A stretch of 64,000 nucleotides of DNA from Pseudomonas koreensis. GTDB taxonomy: Bacteria > Pseudomonadota > Gammaproteobacteria > Pseudomonadales > Pseudomonadaceae. The position numbers and the translations under genes are program-made. The notes beneath the pieces are model-generated. The model was not told the DNA's origin, ran no database searches, and saw only the letters and a list, made by a program, of their open reading frames with translations. The stretch covers positions 124,001-188,000 of the forward strand of contig NZ_JAOEJU010000005.1 of assembly GCF_025447595.1 (NCBI RefSeq). The letters are read 5' to 3'. Positions 47,742 to 57,084 of the stretch are shown piece after piece (within the stretch, counting starts at the first letter, position 1; the number at the start of each line of letters is the position of its first letter).

Positions 47742-48752
47742 TCAGCGGCGGCGCATCAGACCGATGAAGAACAGGCCGCCGAGGGCAGCGGTGGCGACGC
47801 CGATGGGCAGGTCTTCGGGGGCGATCAACGTGCGGGCGGCGACGTCCACCCAGACGAGGAAAACGCTGCCGAGCAACACGCACACCGGCAGTAGACGCCG
47901 ATGCTCGGCACCGATCAGGCGCCGGGCAATGTGCGGCACCATCAGCCCGACAAAACCGATGGAACCGCTGATCGACACCAGCACCCCGGTCATCAGCGAG
48001 GCAATCACGAACACCCGCAGACGCACCGCCCGGGCATTCAGGCCGAGGGTGACGGCGGTCTGTTCGCCGGCCATCAAGGCGTTCAGCGGACGGGCCATGC
48101 CGATCAGCAGAATCAACCCGAGCAGAACACTGAGCGCCGGCACCGCCAACAACTCCCAGCGCGCCAGACCGAGGCCACCGAGCATCCAGAACATCACCGC
48201 CGAACTGGCGCGGTGATCGCCCATGAACAACAGCAAATTGGCGATCGCCATCATCACGAACGACACTGCCACGCCGCATAGCAGCAGACGGTCACTGTCC
48301 AGCCGACCCTGCCGGTTGGCGATGCCCAGCACCAGAAACATGCTCAACAACGCGCCGATGAACGCGGCGATCGGCAAGGTCAGCAGGCCGACGATTTCAC
48401 CGACATGCAGCACCACGATCACTGCACCGAGCGTGGCACCGGAGGTGACGCCGAGCAGATGCGGATCCGCCAGCGGATTACGCGTCACCGCTTGCAGCAC
48501 CGCACCGATCAACGCCAGCCCGGCACCAACCAACGCACCGAGCAACATGCGCGGCACACGGATCAGCCAGACGATGTGTTCCTGGCCGGCGCTCCAGTCC
48601 GGCACTCCGAGGCCGAACAGTTTGTGCAGCAGAATCCGCCATACCACGTCCACCGGCACCCGCGCAGGGCCGAAGCCCAGCGACACCACGCACGACACCA
48701 GCAGCGCCGCGCCGAGGGCAATCAGCAGCCAGCCGTAGCGACGATTGATCAT
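47742..48752 (-). CDS. FecCD/BtuC-type ABC transporter permease (metal/metallophore uptake)
   Basis: 336 residues with ~9-10 membrane helices. FecCD hallmarks: VWRILLHKLFG, RVPRMLLGALVGAGLALIGAVLQAVTRNPLADPHLLGVTSGA, the GSIGFVGLMVPHIARRLIG ATPase-coupling loop, and VWVDVAARTLIAPEDLPIGVATA (outlined). Overlaps the upstream binding-protein gene by 4 nt. It completes receptor-ATPase-binding protein-permease, the same order as I recall for PA2911-PA2914. Confidence 0.9.
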   Translation of the reverse strand: MINRRYGWLLIALGAALLVSCVVSLGFGPARVPVDVVWRILLHKLFGLGVPDWSAGQEHIVWLIRVPRMLLGALVGAGLALIGAVLQAVTRNPLADPHLLGVTSGATLGAVIVVLHVGEIVGLLTLPIAAFIGALLSMFLVLGIANRQGRLDSDRLLLCGVAVSFVMMAIANLLLFMGDHRASSAVMFWMLGGLGLARWELLAVPALSVLLGLILLIGMARPLNALMAGEQTAVTLGLNARAVRLRVFVIASLMTGVLVSISGSIGFVGLMVPHIARRLIGAEHRRLLPVCVLLGSVFLVWVDVAARTLIAPEDLPIGVATAALGGLFFIGLMRRR

Positions 48753-49696
48753 TCGCCGTGGAAACCTTTGGCCAGGGTTTCAACCGCCAGCACGTTGTCG
48801 ATCCCCGGCGTGGCCTGCACGTAAGGGATGACGATGAAGCGCTGGTTCCTGATCGCGTCCACCGATTGCAGCGCCTTGTTCTTCAGCAGGAATTCAATCT
48901 TCTGCTCGGCGGTGATTTCGCTGTAGTCGACGATCACGATCACCTGCGGATTGCGCTCGACCACGGTTTCCCAGTTGACCCGGGTCCAACTCGCTTCGAC
49001 GTCATCGAGAACGTTGCGCCCGCCGGCGGCGTCGATCAGCGCCTGCGGCATGCCGAGGCGGCCGGAGGTCATGGCGCGGTCTTCGCCGCTGTCGTACAGG
49101 AACACTCGGGGTTTCTCGGCGGGCAGGTCTTTGCGGACTTCGGCGACTTGACTTTGCATGTCGGCGATCAGCGCGTTGGCGCGGCCCTGCACGTCGAAGA
49201 TCTTTCCGAGGTTGCGCAGGTCGTTGTAAGTGTCGTCCAGCGTGGCGGCCGGGCGTTTCATCACAAAGGCGCAGGACTCGGTCAGTTCATAGACGTTGAT
49301 GCCCAATGGTTGCAGGGTCTGCGGCGTGAGATCGCCGCCGACGCGCATGCCGTAATCCCAGCCGGCGAAGAAGAAATCGACGTTGGCGTTGAGCAGGGTT
49401 TCCACCGACGGGTACTTGGCTGCCAGTTCCGGCAGACCGTCGAGCAGCGACTGCATTTCCGGTGTCACCGACTTCCAGCCACTGACGCCGCTGTAGCCGG
49501 CCATCTTCGACTTGAGGCCGAGGGCGAGCATCATCTGGGTCATGTTGATGTCGTGGCTGACCGCGTGCTTCGGCGCTTCCTTGAAGGTCACTTCGCGGTT
49601 GCAGCTCTGGATCGTCAGCGGGTACTTGGTGGCCTCGGCAAAGGCGTGGGTGGTGCCCAGCAACAGAGCGAGGCAAAGCAGGGAGCGCACAGTCAT
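48749..49696 (-). CDS. Periplasmic substrate-binding protein of the metal/metallophore ABC transporter
   Basis: 315 residues. Signal peptide (cleavage near HAFA) then a class III (BtuF/FhuD-type) binding protein: PKHAVSHDINMTQMMLALGLKSKMAGYSG, LPELAAKYPSVETLLNANVDFFFAGWDYG, and EASWTRVNWETVVERNPQVIVIVDYS. The ligand is probably a metal chelate or cobamide-like compound; no specific binding residues are assigned. Overlaps both neighbours by 4 nt. Confidence 0.88.
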   Translation of the reverse strand: MTVRSLLCLALLLGTTHAFAEATKYPLTIQSCNREVTFKEAPKHAVSHDINMTQMMLALGLKSKMAGYSGVSGWKSVTPEMQSLLDGLPELAAKYPSVETLLNANVDFFFAGWDYGMRVGGDLTPQTLQPLGINVYELTESCAFVMKRPAATLDDTYNDLRNLGKIFDVQGRANALIADMQSQVAEVRKDLPAEKPRVFLYDSGEDRAMTSGRLGMPQALIDAAGGRNVLDDVEASWTRVNWETVVERNPQVIVIVDYSEITAEQKIEFLLKNKALQSVDAIRNQRFIVIPYVQATPGIDNVLAVETLAKGFHGE

Positions 49697-50481
49697 GGTC
49701 GGGTTATCCAGGTGATTCGCGGGTAGCCGTGGAGAGGGTGGGAATCGATCAGTGCTTCGACGCCGAACACGTCGCGCAGCAGTTCGACGGTCAGGACTTG
49801 TTGCGGGGTGCCGCTGGCGACGATTTGTCCGTGATTGATAACGTACAAGCGGTCGCAGAATGCAGCAGCGAGATTCAGATCATGGATGCTCGCCAATGTG
49901 CCGATCTGCAGGCGCTTGACCAGTTGCAGCAGTTCCAGCTGATAACGCGGGTCGAGGTGGTTGGTCGGCTCGTCGAGGATCAGCAGTTGCGGTTGCTGGG
50001 TCAGGGCCCGGGCGAGAATTACACGCTGTTTTTCGCCGCCCGAAAGGGTGGCGAACGCGTGGTCTTCGAAGCCATCGAGGCCCACCGATTTGAGGGCTTG
50101 AGTGGCGAGATTCCGGTCTTCGAGGGTGTCGCCATCGAACAGGCCCTTGTGCGGCGTGCGGCCCATGGCGACCACTTCTTCGACGGTCAGGCCGAAGGCG
50201 TCGGGGAATTCCTGAAGGACTACGGCGATGCGTTGCGCGCACCAGCGCGAAGATTGCTTCCAGACGTTGTGGTGATCGAGTTTGACCTCACCGCGTTCCG
50301 GCTGGCTGAAGCGGTAGGCGCAGCGCAACAGGCTGGTCTTGCCGCTGCCATTGGGCCCGATCAGCCCGACGAACTCACCGGCGGCCACTTGCAACGAGGC
50401 GTCACGCAGCTGGAACTGGTGATGGCAGTGGCCGTGGCCCAAGGGTGACCATTTCAGGTTGGTGAGGGTTAGTGAAGTCAT
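49693..50481 (-). CDS. ATP-binding protein of the metal/metallophore ABC transporter (FecE-like)
   Basis: 262 residues from [15 protein letters not shown]. Walker A GPNGSGKT, signature [15 protein letters not shown], Walker [13 protein letters not shown] and H-loop [10 protein letters not shown] FecE/BtuD-type importer ATPase. The N-terminus carries an unusual HGHCHHQF stretch (four His and one Cys within eight residues), which could be fortuitous or bind metal. Separated from the TonB receptor by a REPIN. Confidence 0.9.
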   Translation of the reverse strand: MTSLTLTNLKWSPLGHGHCHHQFQLRDASLQVAAGEFVGLIGPNGSGKTSLLRCAYRFSQPERGEVKLDHHNVWKQSSRWCAQRIAVVLQEFPDAFGLTVEEVVAMGRTPHKGLFDGDTLEDRNLATQALKSVGLDGFEDHAFATLSGGEKQRVILARALTQQPQLLILDEPTNHLDPRYQLELLQLVKRLQIGTLASIHDLNLAAAFCDRLYVINHGQIVASGTPQQVLTVELLRDVFGVEALIDSHPLHGYPRITWITRP

Positions 50482-50519
50482 GCATTTCTCTTGAAAACTA
50501 TGGTGCGGCGGATATCGCT

Positions 50520-50583
50520 TTCGCGAGCAAGCTCGCTCCCACAGGATCTGCACAATCCCTGTGGGAGCGAGCTTGCTCGCGAA
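50520..50583. repeat. REPIN between the TonB receptor and ABC genes
   Basis: Inverted REP units at 50520-50543 and 50560-50583, 16 bp apart. Confidence 0.85.
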
Positions 50584-50595
50584 TGGGGCCTTGAA

Positions 50596-52722
50596 TCAAA
50601 AGGTGTAGTCGGCGGTGACAAAGAACGAACGAGGCTCACCCAGAATCCACTGCTGCCCCTCATTGTATTGGCTTTGCGCGTACGTCCGGTCAAACAGATT
50701 GTTCACCTGCAAGCCCAGCGTGGTGTTACGCAGGGCTTTCCACGACAGCGTCGCATCGACCACGGTGTAGCTCGGCAGCTCGTTGCGGTTGGCCATGTCG
50801 GCGTAGCGCGCATCGACGTAACGCACACCAGCGCCAGCTTTCAGGTCATCAGTGAGCGTCTTGCTCAGCCACAGATTGGCGGTGCGGCGGGGCACGTCCA
50901 CCGGGCGATTGCCATTGCGCGACACCGGCACGCCGCCGACCACTTCTTCAAAATCGTCGTACTTGGCCTTCACGATTGCAGCGTTGGCTTGCAGCTGCCA
51001 GGCGTGTGGTAGTTGCAGATCGAGGCTGGCTTCCAGGCCGTTCGACGATTGCTGGCCGACCTGCTGCTTGAGCGTCGGGTTGCCCGGATCGTCGGTCAGC
51101 AGCTTCTTCTTCACGATGCGATAGGCCGCCAAGGTGAACTCGCCACGCTGATCCCAGAACAGTTGCTTCAGGCCGATCTCGGTTTGCCGGGCAGTGGACA
51201 AGTCATATTGCTGCTGGCTCGGGCTCAGGGAAATCAGCCCGCCGATGCCATCGGTGCTGGTGGCGACCTGGCCGTAGAACGAAGTGTCCTGGGTCAGCGC
51301 GAACACCAGACCGGCCTTCCAGTTGTTGCCGGTCAGGGTCTTGTCGCTCTGGCTGCCGTCGACCAGGTTGTTGCGATCCACGTGCACGTAGTCGCGGCGC
51401 ACACCGGTCACCATCGACCAGCGCTCGCTCAGTTGCGTGCGGTTTTCGGCGAATACCGACATCTGTCTGGTGGTGCTGTCGAACTGATCGCGATACGGAT
51501 CGGCGCTCTCGAAATAACCGGTTTGCGGGTGATACCGATCCAGTGGCTGACCGTTCGGCAATACGTCGTTGAACGGCGAATTGCTGTCGAGCTGGAAGCG
51601 GATGCGGTTGTAGTCGACGCCGGTCACGGTCTGGCTGTCGAGACCAAACAGCGAGTGCTTGAAGGTGAAGGTCTGGCGGTCGCCGACCTGTTCCTGTTTG
51701 TGTCCGATGCCGAAGTAGCCGCTGCGGCTGAGCTGCTGACTGTCAGCGTCGAAGTTGTAGTTCTCGGCGTTCTGCCAGCGGCGTTGGGCCTTGAGGTAAT
51801 ACAGCTCGTTGCTGGCGCTGACCGCATCGTTGATCTGCCAATCCGTGGTCAGACGCGTCCATTGATCGTTGTAGTGCTGCTTGTCGTCGCGCACGTTGTA
51901 GTTCTTGTTGCGCAGGCTGTCTTTCAACTGGCCGTTGATCAGCGGCGTGCCGAAGTAGTTCTGCGGGCGCTGATCGCCGTAATCGTGGGCGAGGGTGAAG
52001 GTCAGATCGTCGGTGGCCTGCCAGCGCAGGGCGGCGCTGATGAAGTCGCTCGATGAGTCGCCGCGATCGACCCAGCCGTTGCTGCGCAGACGGTTGAGGT
52101 TGAGGCGATAGCTCAGGGTGTCGGTCAGCGAACCACCGCTGTCGAACGCCTGTTGTTGGCTGTCGAACGAGCCGTAGCCGACGCGCACGTGGTTTTCGAT
52201 TTCACCTTCGAACGGCTTCTTCGGGATCACGTTGACCACCGCGCCGGTCGCGCCTTCGCCATACAGCACCGAGGCCGGGCCGCGCAGCACGTCGACGCGC
52301 TCCACCGACCAGGTGTCGACCGGGAAGGTCACGGTGCCCATGCCGGTGTACATGCGGTTGCCGTCATACAACTGCATCACCGAACTCTGCCCGGTAAAGC
52401 CCCGAGCCTGCAACGAGGTGCCGCCATCGCCGGGCGTGCCGGTGCGACTGATGCCGGTGCTGCGCGACACCGCGTCCTGCACGCTGCGATCACCACGGGC
52501 GCGGATCTGTTCGCCGCTCAGGCTTTCGACACTGGCCGGGGTTTCCATGGCCGTGAGGTTCAGGCGCGAGCCGGCGCTGGTCGGCGTGGTCAGGCTGACG
52601 GTCTGGTCGTCATGGGCCGGAGCGGTGATGGTGCCGGTGGGCAGCGTCAGCGGGGCGTTGTCGGCGTGGGCGCTGTGGTTCAGCGCGAACAGACAGAGGC
52701 TGGACAAGAGGTACTTGTTCAT
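50596..52722 (-). CDS. TonB-dependent outer-membrane receptor, probable zinc-responsive metal uptake
   Basis: 708 residues. Signal peptide (HSAHA), then the plug (METPASVESLSGEQIRARG, VQDAVSRSTGI, VDVLRGPASVLYGEGATGAVVNVIPKKP outlined) and a 22-strand-type barrel ending in Phe (FVTADYTF). The TonB box is not evident by eye. It is the first gene of a receptor-ABC operon; a Zur-like operator lies 80 bp upstream and a terminator-like leader hairpin lies between. The P. aeruginosa cluster of the same order is zinc-repressed (established for PA2911-PA2914, recalled). A siderophore- or zincophore-type ligand is the best guess. Confidence 0.82.
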   Translation of the reverse strand: MNKYLLSSLCLFALNHSAHADNAPLTLPTGTITAPAHDDQTVSLTTPTSAGSRLNLTAMETPASVESLSGEQIRARGDRSVQDAVSRSTGISRTGTPGDGGTSLQARGFTGQSSVMQLYDGNRMYTGMGTVTFPVDTWSVERVDVLRGPASVLYGEGATGAVVNVIPKKPFEGEIENHVRVGYGSFDSQQQAFDSGGSLTDTLSYRLNLNRLRSNGWVDRGDSSSDFISAALRWQATDDLTFTLAHDYGDQRPQNYFGTPLINGQLKDSLRNKNYNVRDDKQHYNDQWTRLTTDWQINDAVSASNELYYLKAQRRWQNAENYNFDADSQQLSRSGYFGIGHKQEQVGDRQTFTFKHSLFGLDSQTVTGVDYNRIRFQLDSNSPFNDVLPNGQPLDRYHPQTGYFESADPYRDQFDSTTRQMSVFAENRTQLSERWSMVTGVRRDYVHVDRNNLVDGSQSDKTLTGNNWKAGLVFALTQDTSFYGQVATSTDGIGGLISLSPSQQQYDLSTARQTEIGLKQLFWDQRGEFTLAAYRIVKKKLLTDDPGNPTLKQQVGQQSSNGLEASLDLQLPHAWQLQANAAIVKAKYDDFEEVVGGVPVSRNGNRPVDVPRRTANLWLSKTLTDDLKAGAGVRYVDARYADMANRNELPSYTVVDATLSWKALRNTTLGLQVNNLFDRTYAQSQYNEGQQWILGEPRSFFVTADYTF

Positions 52723-52744
52723 CGGGGCGGTGAATCACTTCTTC

Positions 52745-52787
52745 AAAAGAAAAGCCCGCAGGCTCATGACAGTGCATGGCTGCGGGC
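52745..52787 (-). promoter_or_regulatory. Terminator-like hairpin in the leader of the TonB receptor mRNA
   Basis: On the minus strand GCCCGCAG (52787-52780) and CTGCGGGC (52761-52754) form a perfect 8-bp stem followed by TTTTCTTTT, 23 nt before the receptor ATG. This is the layout of an attenuator. A short frame starting at the ATG at 52777 inside the loop reads MHCHEPAGFSFEEVIHRPDE and overlaps the receptor start, but no clear ribosome site precedes it. Confidence 0.55.
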
Positions 52788-52801
52788 AGAGCAGCAAATT
52801 T

Positions 52802-52818
52802 GCGTTATACAGTAACAC
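52802..52818 (-). promoter_or_regulatory. Zur-like operator upstream of the TonB receptor
   Basis: GCGTTATACAGTAACAC is a dyad (GYGTTA-N5-TAACRC) whose 13-bp core GTTATACAGTAAC differs at two positions from the enterobacterial Zur core GTTATANTATAAC. It overlaps a TATAAC that could be the -10 element, as a zinc-dependent repressor site would. Confidence 0.6.
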
Positions 52819-52847
52819 TAAAAAATGCCGGAGTTTAAGCCCCGGCA
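52818..52847 (-). terminator. Rho-independent terminator of the PepSY gene
   Basis: On the minus strand TGCCGGGG (52847-52840) pairs with CTCCGGCA (52833-52826, one mismatch), followed by a run of five T and then TAG. It lies 38 bp after the PepSY stop and separates the copper module from the metal-uptake operon. Confidence 0.8.
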
Positions 52848-52884
52848 GTTTAAAGATCTGTCTGGATCGCGCATCTCGCCTGTT

Positions 52885-54264
52885 TCATGATGAAGTTGAG
52901 GCAGATTCAGCTTGTCGACCCAGACGCGACAACAGCAGCCGATCCAGCAACCACACCACCACCAGCGAAGCCCCCACCAGCGGAAACACCACCGCCAGCA
53001 CCAGCATGATCGCCACCCCGGTTTTCCATTTCGGCAGATCGTAGCGCAGCGGCGGCACGCCGAACTTGCCCTGTGGCCGGCGCTTCCACCAGATCACCAC
53101 GCCACTGACGGCGCTGAGCAGGATCATCAGGCAGATCAGCAGCACGATGATCTGGTTGAAGGTGCCGAACATCTTGCCTTCGTGGAGCATCACGCCGATC
53201 TCGGTAGCGCGGGCAACAGCGCCGTACTGCTCGAATCGCACGTCGGCCAGAACTTTGCCGGTGTACTGATCGACGTGCAGGGTGGCGTCGTTACGCGGGT
53301 CGTCGGCGAATACGGCGATGGTGAACACACCGGTGGCGGTGGTCGGCATCGTGATGCTGTAGCCCGGCTCGACCTTGCGCTCGATGGCGATGTTCTGCAC
53401 GTCCTGCAGGCGGATGGTCGGTGCAGCGGGGCCGTGTTGCATGCCGCCGTGGGCCATATGTTCGGCGTGGTCACCGGACATCGGCATCGGGGTGTTTTCC
53501 ATCGCCCACGGCACGGTCTGGCGTGCGGCGTTGTTGAGGCTGCCGGCCTCGACGTCGGAGGTCGGCACGTTGTCCCACATCGCCGCCGGGAACACGTTCC
53601 ACACCTGGGCGTATTGCTTGCCCCAGAAGCCGGTCCAGGTCATGCCGCTGAGCAGCATCACCAGCAGCAATGCCGCGCCCCAGAATCCGGTAACGGCATG
53701 CAGGTCACGCCACAGCACGCGGCCGCGACTGCTCAGGCGTGGCCACAGAATCCCCGCTGCCTGACCTCGCGGCCACCACAGGAAAACCCCGGAAACTACC
53801 AGCACCACGCCCCAGCCGGCGGCCATTTCGATCAGTCGGTCACCGACGGTGCCGATCATCAGTTCGCCGTGGATCGCCCGGGCGATGGCTTGCAGGTTCT
53901 GCTTGGCATCCTGCTCGCCGAGGATGTCGCCGTGGTACGGATCGACGAACACGTTCAGCTCATGGCCGGCATTGGCCACGACAAACTGCGCGCTGCGCTC
54001 GGCATTCACCGGCGGCAGGTACTGGGTGACCTGGCCTTGTGGATAAGCGCTTTTGACCTTTTGCAGCAAGTCATCGGCCGGCACGGTGTGATGCCCGGCG
54101 GGGACGTTCAGCAGGCTGCTGTACATCAGCGAATCGAGTTGCGGCTTGAACAGGTAAATGATGCCGGTCAGGGCCAGCATCACCATGAATGGGGCGACGA
54201 ACAATCCGGCATAAAAATGCCAACGCCAGGCCAGGTTGTAGAAATTCGGTTTGGGCTGTTTCAT
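52885..54264 (-). CDS. PepSY-domain inner-membrane protein with Met/His-rich periplasmic loop
   Basis: 459 residues from MKQPKPNFYNLAWRWHFYAG. Four main membrane segments with the PepSY-TM signature (WRWHFYAGLFVAPFMVMLALTGIIYLF, HAVTGFWGAALLLVMLLSGMTW outlined) and PepSY domains in the periplasm. A loop around residues 265-285 contains MPMSGDHAEHMAHGGMQHG, a typical soft-metal (copper) ligand cluster. Related proteins reduce ferric or cupric complexes or accompany TonB receptors. It follows oprC in the same direction across a REPIN, suggesting a part in copper acquisition. Confidence 0.82.
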   Translation of the reverse strand: MKQPKPNFYNLAWRWHFYAGLFVAPFMVMLALTGIIYLFKPQLDSLMYSSLLNVPAGHHTVPADDLLQKVKSAYPQGQVTQYLPPVNAERSAQFVVANAGHELNVFVDPYHGDILGEQDAKQNLQAIARAIHGELMIGTVGDRLIEMAAGWGVVLVVSGVFLWWPRGQAAGILWPRLSSRGRVLWRDLHAVTGFWGAALLLVMLLSGMTWTGFWGKQYAQVWNVFPAAMWDNVPTSDVEAGSLNNAARQTVPWAMENTPMPMSGDHAEHMAHGGMQHGPAAPTIRLQDVQNIAIERKVEPGYSITMPTTATGVFTIAVFADDPRNDATLHVDQYTGKVLADVRFEQYGAVARATEIGVMLHEGKMFGTFNQIIVLLICLMILLSAVSGVVIWWKRRPQGKFGVPPLRYDLPKWKTGVAIMLVLAVVFPLVGASLVVVWLLDRLLLSRLGRQAESASTSS

Positions 54265-54311
54265 CACGTGTGCTCCGCTTGGCTTGGATCTTCTAGTTGT
54301 TCTGCAACCCT

Positions 54312-54401
54312 TGTGGGAGCGAGCTTGCTCGCGAAGGGGGCGGCACATCCAACATAAATGCCGCCTGATACACCGCCTTCGCGAGCAAGCTCGCTCCTAC
54401 A
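54312..54401. repeat. REPIN between oprC and the PepSY gene
   Basis: Inverted REP units at 54312-54335 and 54378-54401 (one C-to-T change in the right arm). Confidence 0.85.
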
Positions 54402-54411
54402 GGGGGAAGGG

Positions 54412-56532
54412 TTAGAAACTCATGTCCACCTTGGTCCAGAGCGTGCGCCCCGGCTCATTGATCGCTTGCGGGTCGTTGGCCGGGTAGCCGAACCCGGCGT
54501 TGCCCGCCAGGTTCAGGTGTTCGGCGTAAGCCTTGCCGAACAGGTTGTCGACGCCGGTACTGACCTTCCAGTTTTTGTTGATCCGGTAGGCACCGTTGAG
54601 CGAGAACACGCCGAAGCCTGAACTCTTGTCGTAATCCTTGCCGACCACGTTGCCCTTGTTCTGGTCGATACGGTTTTGCGCGGCGACCACCCTCCACAGT
54701 GCGCCGGCGCTCCAGTTGTCTTCGGTATAGGTCAGGCCGAAGCGCGCATCCAGCGGCGGCATCTGCGGCAGTGCCTTGCCGTCGCTGCTGTTCTTGCCCC
54801 AGGCGTAGGCCAGGGTCGCATCGGCTTTCCAGTTGTCGGTGAGTTTGTAAGCGGCACCGAGTTCACCGCCCATGATCCGCGCGTCGATGTTCTCGGCGCG
54901 GGAAGTGCTCATGCCCATCATCCCCGGGGTGTAGTCGAACAGAATGTAGTCGCGCACCTGGCCGATGTAACCCGAGGCCCAGGCTTCAAGCTCGGCGCTT
55001 TTGTAGTTCACGCCGAAGTCGAGCTGGGTGGTCTTTTCCGGCTTGATCGAATCAAACGCATTGACCGAACCCGCCGGGCCGGACTTGGGCGAAAACAGCT
55101 CCCAGTAATCCGGAAAGCGCTGAGCGTGGCCGAGGCCGGCGTAGAGCGTGGTCGGGCTGTCGGCCAGGTCATGTTCGTAACGGACGAAGCCGCTTGGCAG
55201 GGTGTCGGCACGGGTATCGCCGGCAGTCGGATTCGGCCGGGACATCATTCCCGAGCCGGTGGTCTGCCGGAAATCCCTGGCCGAGGCACGGTCGACCCGG
55301 GCGCCGGTGATCAGCCGGTCGCGATCGGCGGCGTACCAGGTCGTTTCGCTGAACACGCCGTAGTTATGGAAGTCGGCGTCCTTGGTGAACGGCTGATCCT
55401 TGTAGGTATCGATGCCCATCCCGCTGCGCTGACGGTGTTCGTTGGTCTGCGCGTCGAGGCCGGTGATCAGCTGGATATCGGCCCAGCGCCAGGTCGCCTT
55501 GATCCGTGCGCCGAGGGTGCGGCGGTCGACGTTGGACGCCATCGGCCCTGCCATCATCCCGGTGCCGGAAGGCGTGCGCAGGGTGTAGTTGTCCATCACG
55601 TGGTCGGCATAGTTGTAGTAGACCTGCGCTTCGAGCTTCTCCAGCACATCGGTGATATTGGATTTCTCGACGCGCAGACCGAGGCTTTCACGCAGGAATT
55701 GCGAGCCGTCCATGCCGCGTCCGGCGTAGCGTGCTTCGCCGTCGCCCTTGCCGGCGGTGAGTTCGATCAGGGTGTCGGCGTCCGGGGTCCAGCCCAGCGC
55801 CACGTCGCCGTTCCACTTGTCATAGCGCGAGGCGACGATGTCGTTGTTGCCGTCGCGGTAGTCATCGGAATGTGCGGTGTTGCCGATCACCCGCACATAG
55901 CCCAGCGAACCGCCGGCCGCTGCATCGACGACTTTGTCGAAGCGTCCGTGGGAGCCGGCCAGCACGCTGGCGTTCACGCGGGTGCCGAGTTCGCCGAAGC
56001 TTTCCGGTTCGCGGTCGAACAGGATCGTGCCGGCCGAGGCGCCGGGTCCGTAGAGCACGGTTTGCGGGCCTTTGATCACAGTGAGTTTGTCGTAGGTCTC
56101 GGGCGAAATGTACGAGGTCGGCGCGTCCATCCGGCCGGGGCAGGCACCGAGCATCATGCTGCCGTTGGTGAGGATGTTCAGGCGCGAACCGAACATGCCG
56201 CGCAATACCGGATCACCGTTGGTGCCGCCGTTGCGCACCAGGGCGAAGCCGGGAATGGTCTTCAGATAGTCGCCGCCATCGCTGGCCGGCACCGGTTGGC
56301 GCGGGTCTTTCGGGTTGGTGACGATGGTCAGCGGCGAGCTCGGGGCGATGGCGGTGATCACCGTCGGGCTCAGCTCATCAGTGTGGCCGGCGTGTTCGTC
56401 GGCGTGGACCAGCGGGGACAGCAGGACGCCGCAAAGGACGGCGGTAGCGTGCCTGAAACGAATGCGCGATTCGTTCAGGGCAAAGGACGCCGGGGCAGAA
56501 CCCGGGCGTGGGACAGCAGAAAACCTGGACAT
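54412..56532 (-). CDS. oprC: TonB-dependent copper receptor OprC
   Basis: 706 residues from MSRFSAVPRPG (GGA 9 nt upstream). Signal peptide to VHA, then DEHAGHTDELSPTVITA. Plug DYLKTIPGFALVRNGGTNGDPVLRGMFGSRLNIL and barrel to the terminal KVDMSF. The OprC copper-binding pair is complete: Cys131-x3-Met135 (ACPGRM) and His311-x-Met313 (DHVMD). Several exposed Met-rich turns (GTGMMAGPM, GSGMMSRP, PGMMGMS) fit copper transfer. It imports Cu+ across the outer membrane. Downstream of PCuAC and two DUF2946 genes in what looks like one copper unit. Confidence 0.93.
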   Translation of the reverse strand: MSRFSAVPRPGSAPASFALNESRIRFRHATAVLCGVLLSPLVHADEHAGHTDELSPTVITAIAPSSPLTIVTNPKDPRQPVPASDGGDYLKTIPGFALVRNGGTNGDPVLRGMFGSRLNILTNGSMMLGACPGRMDAPTSYISPETYDKLTVIKGPQTVLYGPGASAGTILFDREPESFGELGTRVNASVLAGSHGRFDKVVDAAAGGSLGYVRVIGNTAHSDDYRDGNNDIVASRYDKWNGDVALGWTPDADTLIELTAGKGDGEARYAGRGMDGSQFLRESLGLRVEKSNITDVLEKLEAQVYYNYADHVMDNYTLRTPSGTGMMAGPMASNVDRRTLGARIKATWRWADIQLITGLDAQTNEHRQRSGMGIDTYKDQPFTKDADFHNYGVFSETTWYAADRDRLITGARVDRASARDFRQTTGSGMMSRPNPTAGDTRADTLPSGFVRYEHDLADSPTTLYAGLGHAQRFPDYWELFSPKSGPAGSVNAFDSIKPEKTTQLDFGVNYKSAELEAWASGYIGQVRDYILFDYTPGMMGMSTSRAENIDARIMGGELGAAYKLTDNWKADATLAYAWGKNSSDGKALPQMPPLDARFGLTYTEDNWSAGALWRVVAAQNRIDQNKGNVVGKDYDKSSGFGVFSLNGAYRINKNWKVSTGVDNLFGKAYAEHLNLAGNAGFGYPANDPQAINEPGRTLWTKVDMSF

Positions 56533-56616
56533 GACAATTTCCATCAAACAGTCGTAAACGACACGGCCGGCAGCCTGAAGCTGTCTTCTCAACCGTGTGC
56601 AATCGGAGGTGGGTGT

Positions 56617-57063
56617 TTACGCTGCGACGGGCGGGGCGCGGGTGCGGGCGCCAGGGAAGAAGGTCTGCCGGGCATGGCCCAGGCGCGGGGAGGGTGGGGT
56701 GAAGGTGTTGACCAGAGGGATGCTGAAAGTGGCGAAGCTGCCGCCGCCGGTCAGCGCCGGGCAATTGAACAGCAGGCTGCAATAGCCGCATTTTTCCCAC
56801 AGCACATGGTGCGAGGATTGCGGCGGACAGTGTTCGGCGGTGGGCTGCGCATCGTGCCCGGAGTGATCCATGCCGGGCATGTCCATCGACATGTCCATGC
56901 TCATCGGCATGGAGGTCGAGGCGTGCTGATCCATCGGCATCGACTGGGAAATCAGCGGGCCGATGAAGATCATCAACATGGCGAACAGGGCGATCCAGCT
57001 GCCGCGGGTCAGGTGTTCAGTCTGACGGCGTTGCAGGGAGGGCCTGGCGCTCAGGGGGCGCAT
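56617..57063 (-). CDS. DUF2946-type Met/His-rich small protein
   Basis: 148 residues. A single N-terminal membrane/signal segment (WIALFAMLMIFIGPLIS) is followed by a Met-rich tract (MPMDQHASTSMPMSMDMSMD then MPGMDHSGHD) and the family motif CPPQSSHHVLWEKCGYCSLLF. The Met, His and Cys content indicates copper binding in the periplasm. Family function is not established. Lies between oprC and the PCuAC gene, consistent with copper handling. Confidence 0.78.
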   Translation of the reverse strand: MRPLSARPSLQRRQTEHLTRGSWIALFAMLMIFIGPLISQSMPMDQHASTSMPMSMDMSMDMPGMDHSGHDAQPTAEHCPPQSSHHVLWEKCGYCSLLFNCPALTGGGSFATFSIPLVNTFTPPSPRLGHARQTFFPGARTRAPPVAA

Positions 57064-57084
57064 GGGCGGAGTCTGCCGGAACGG

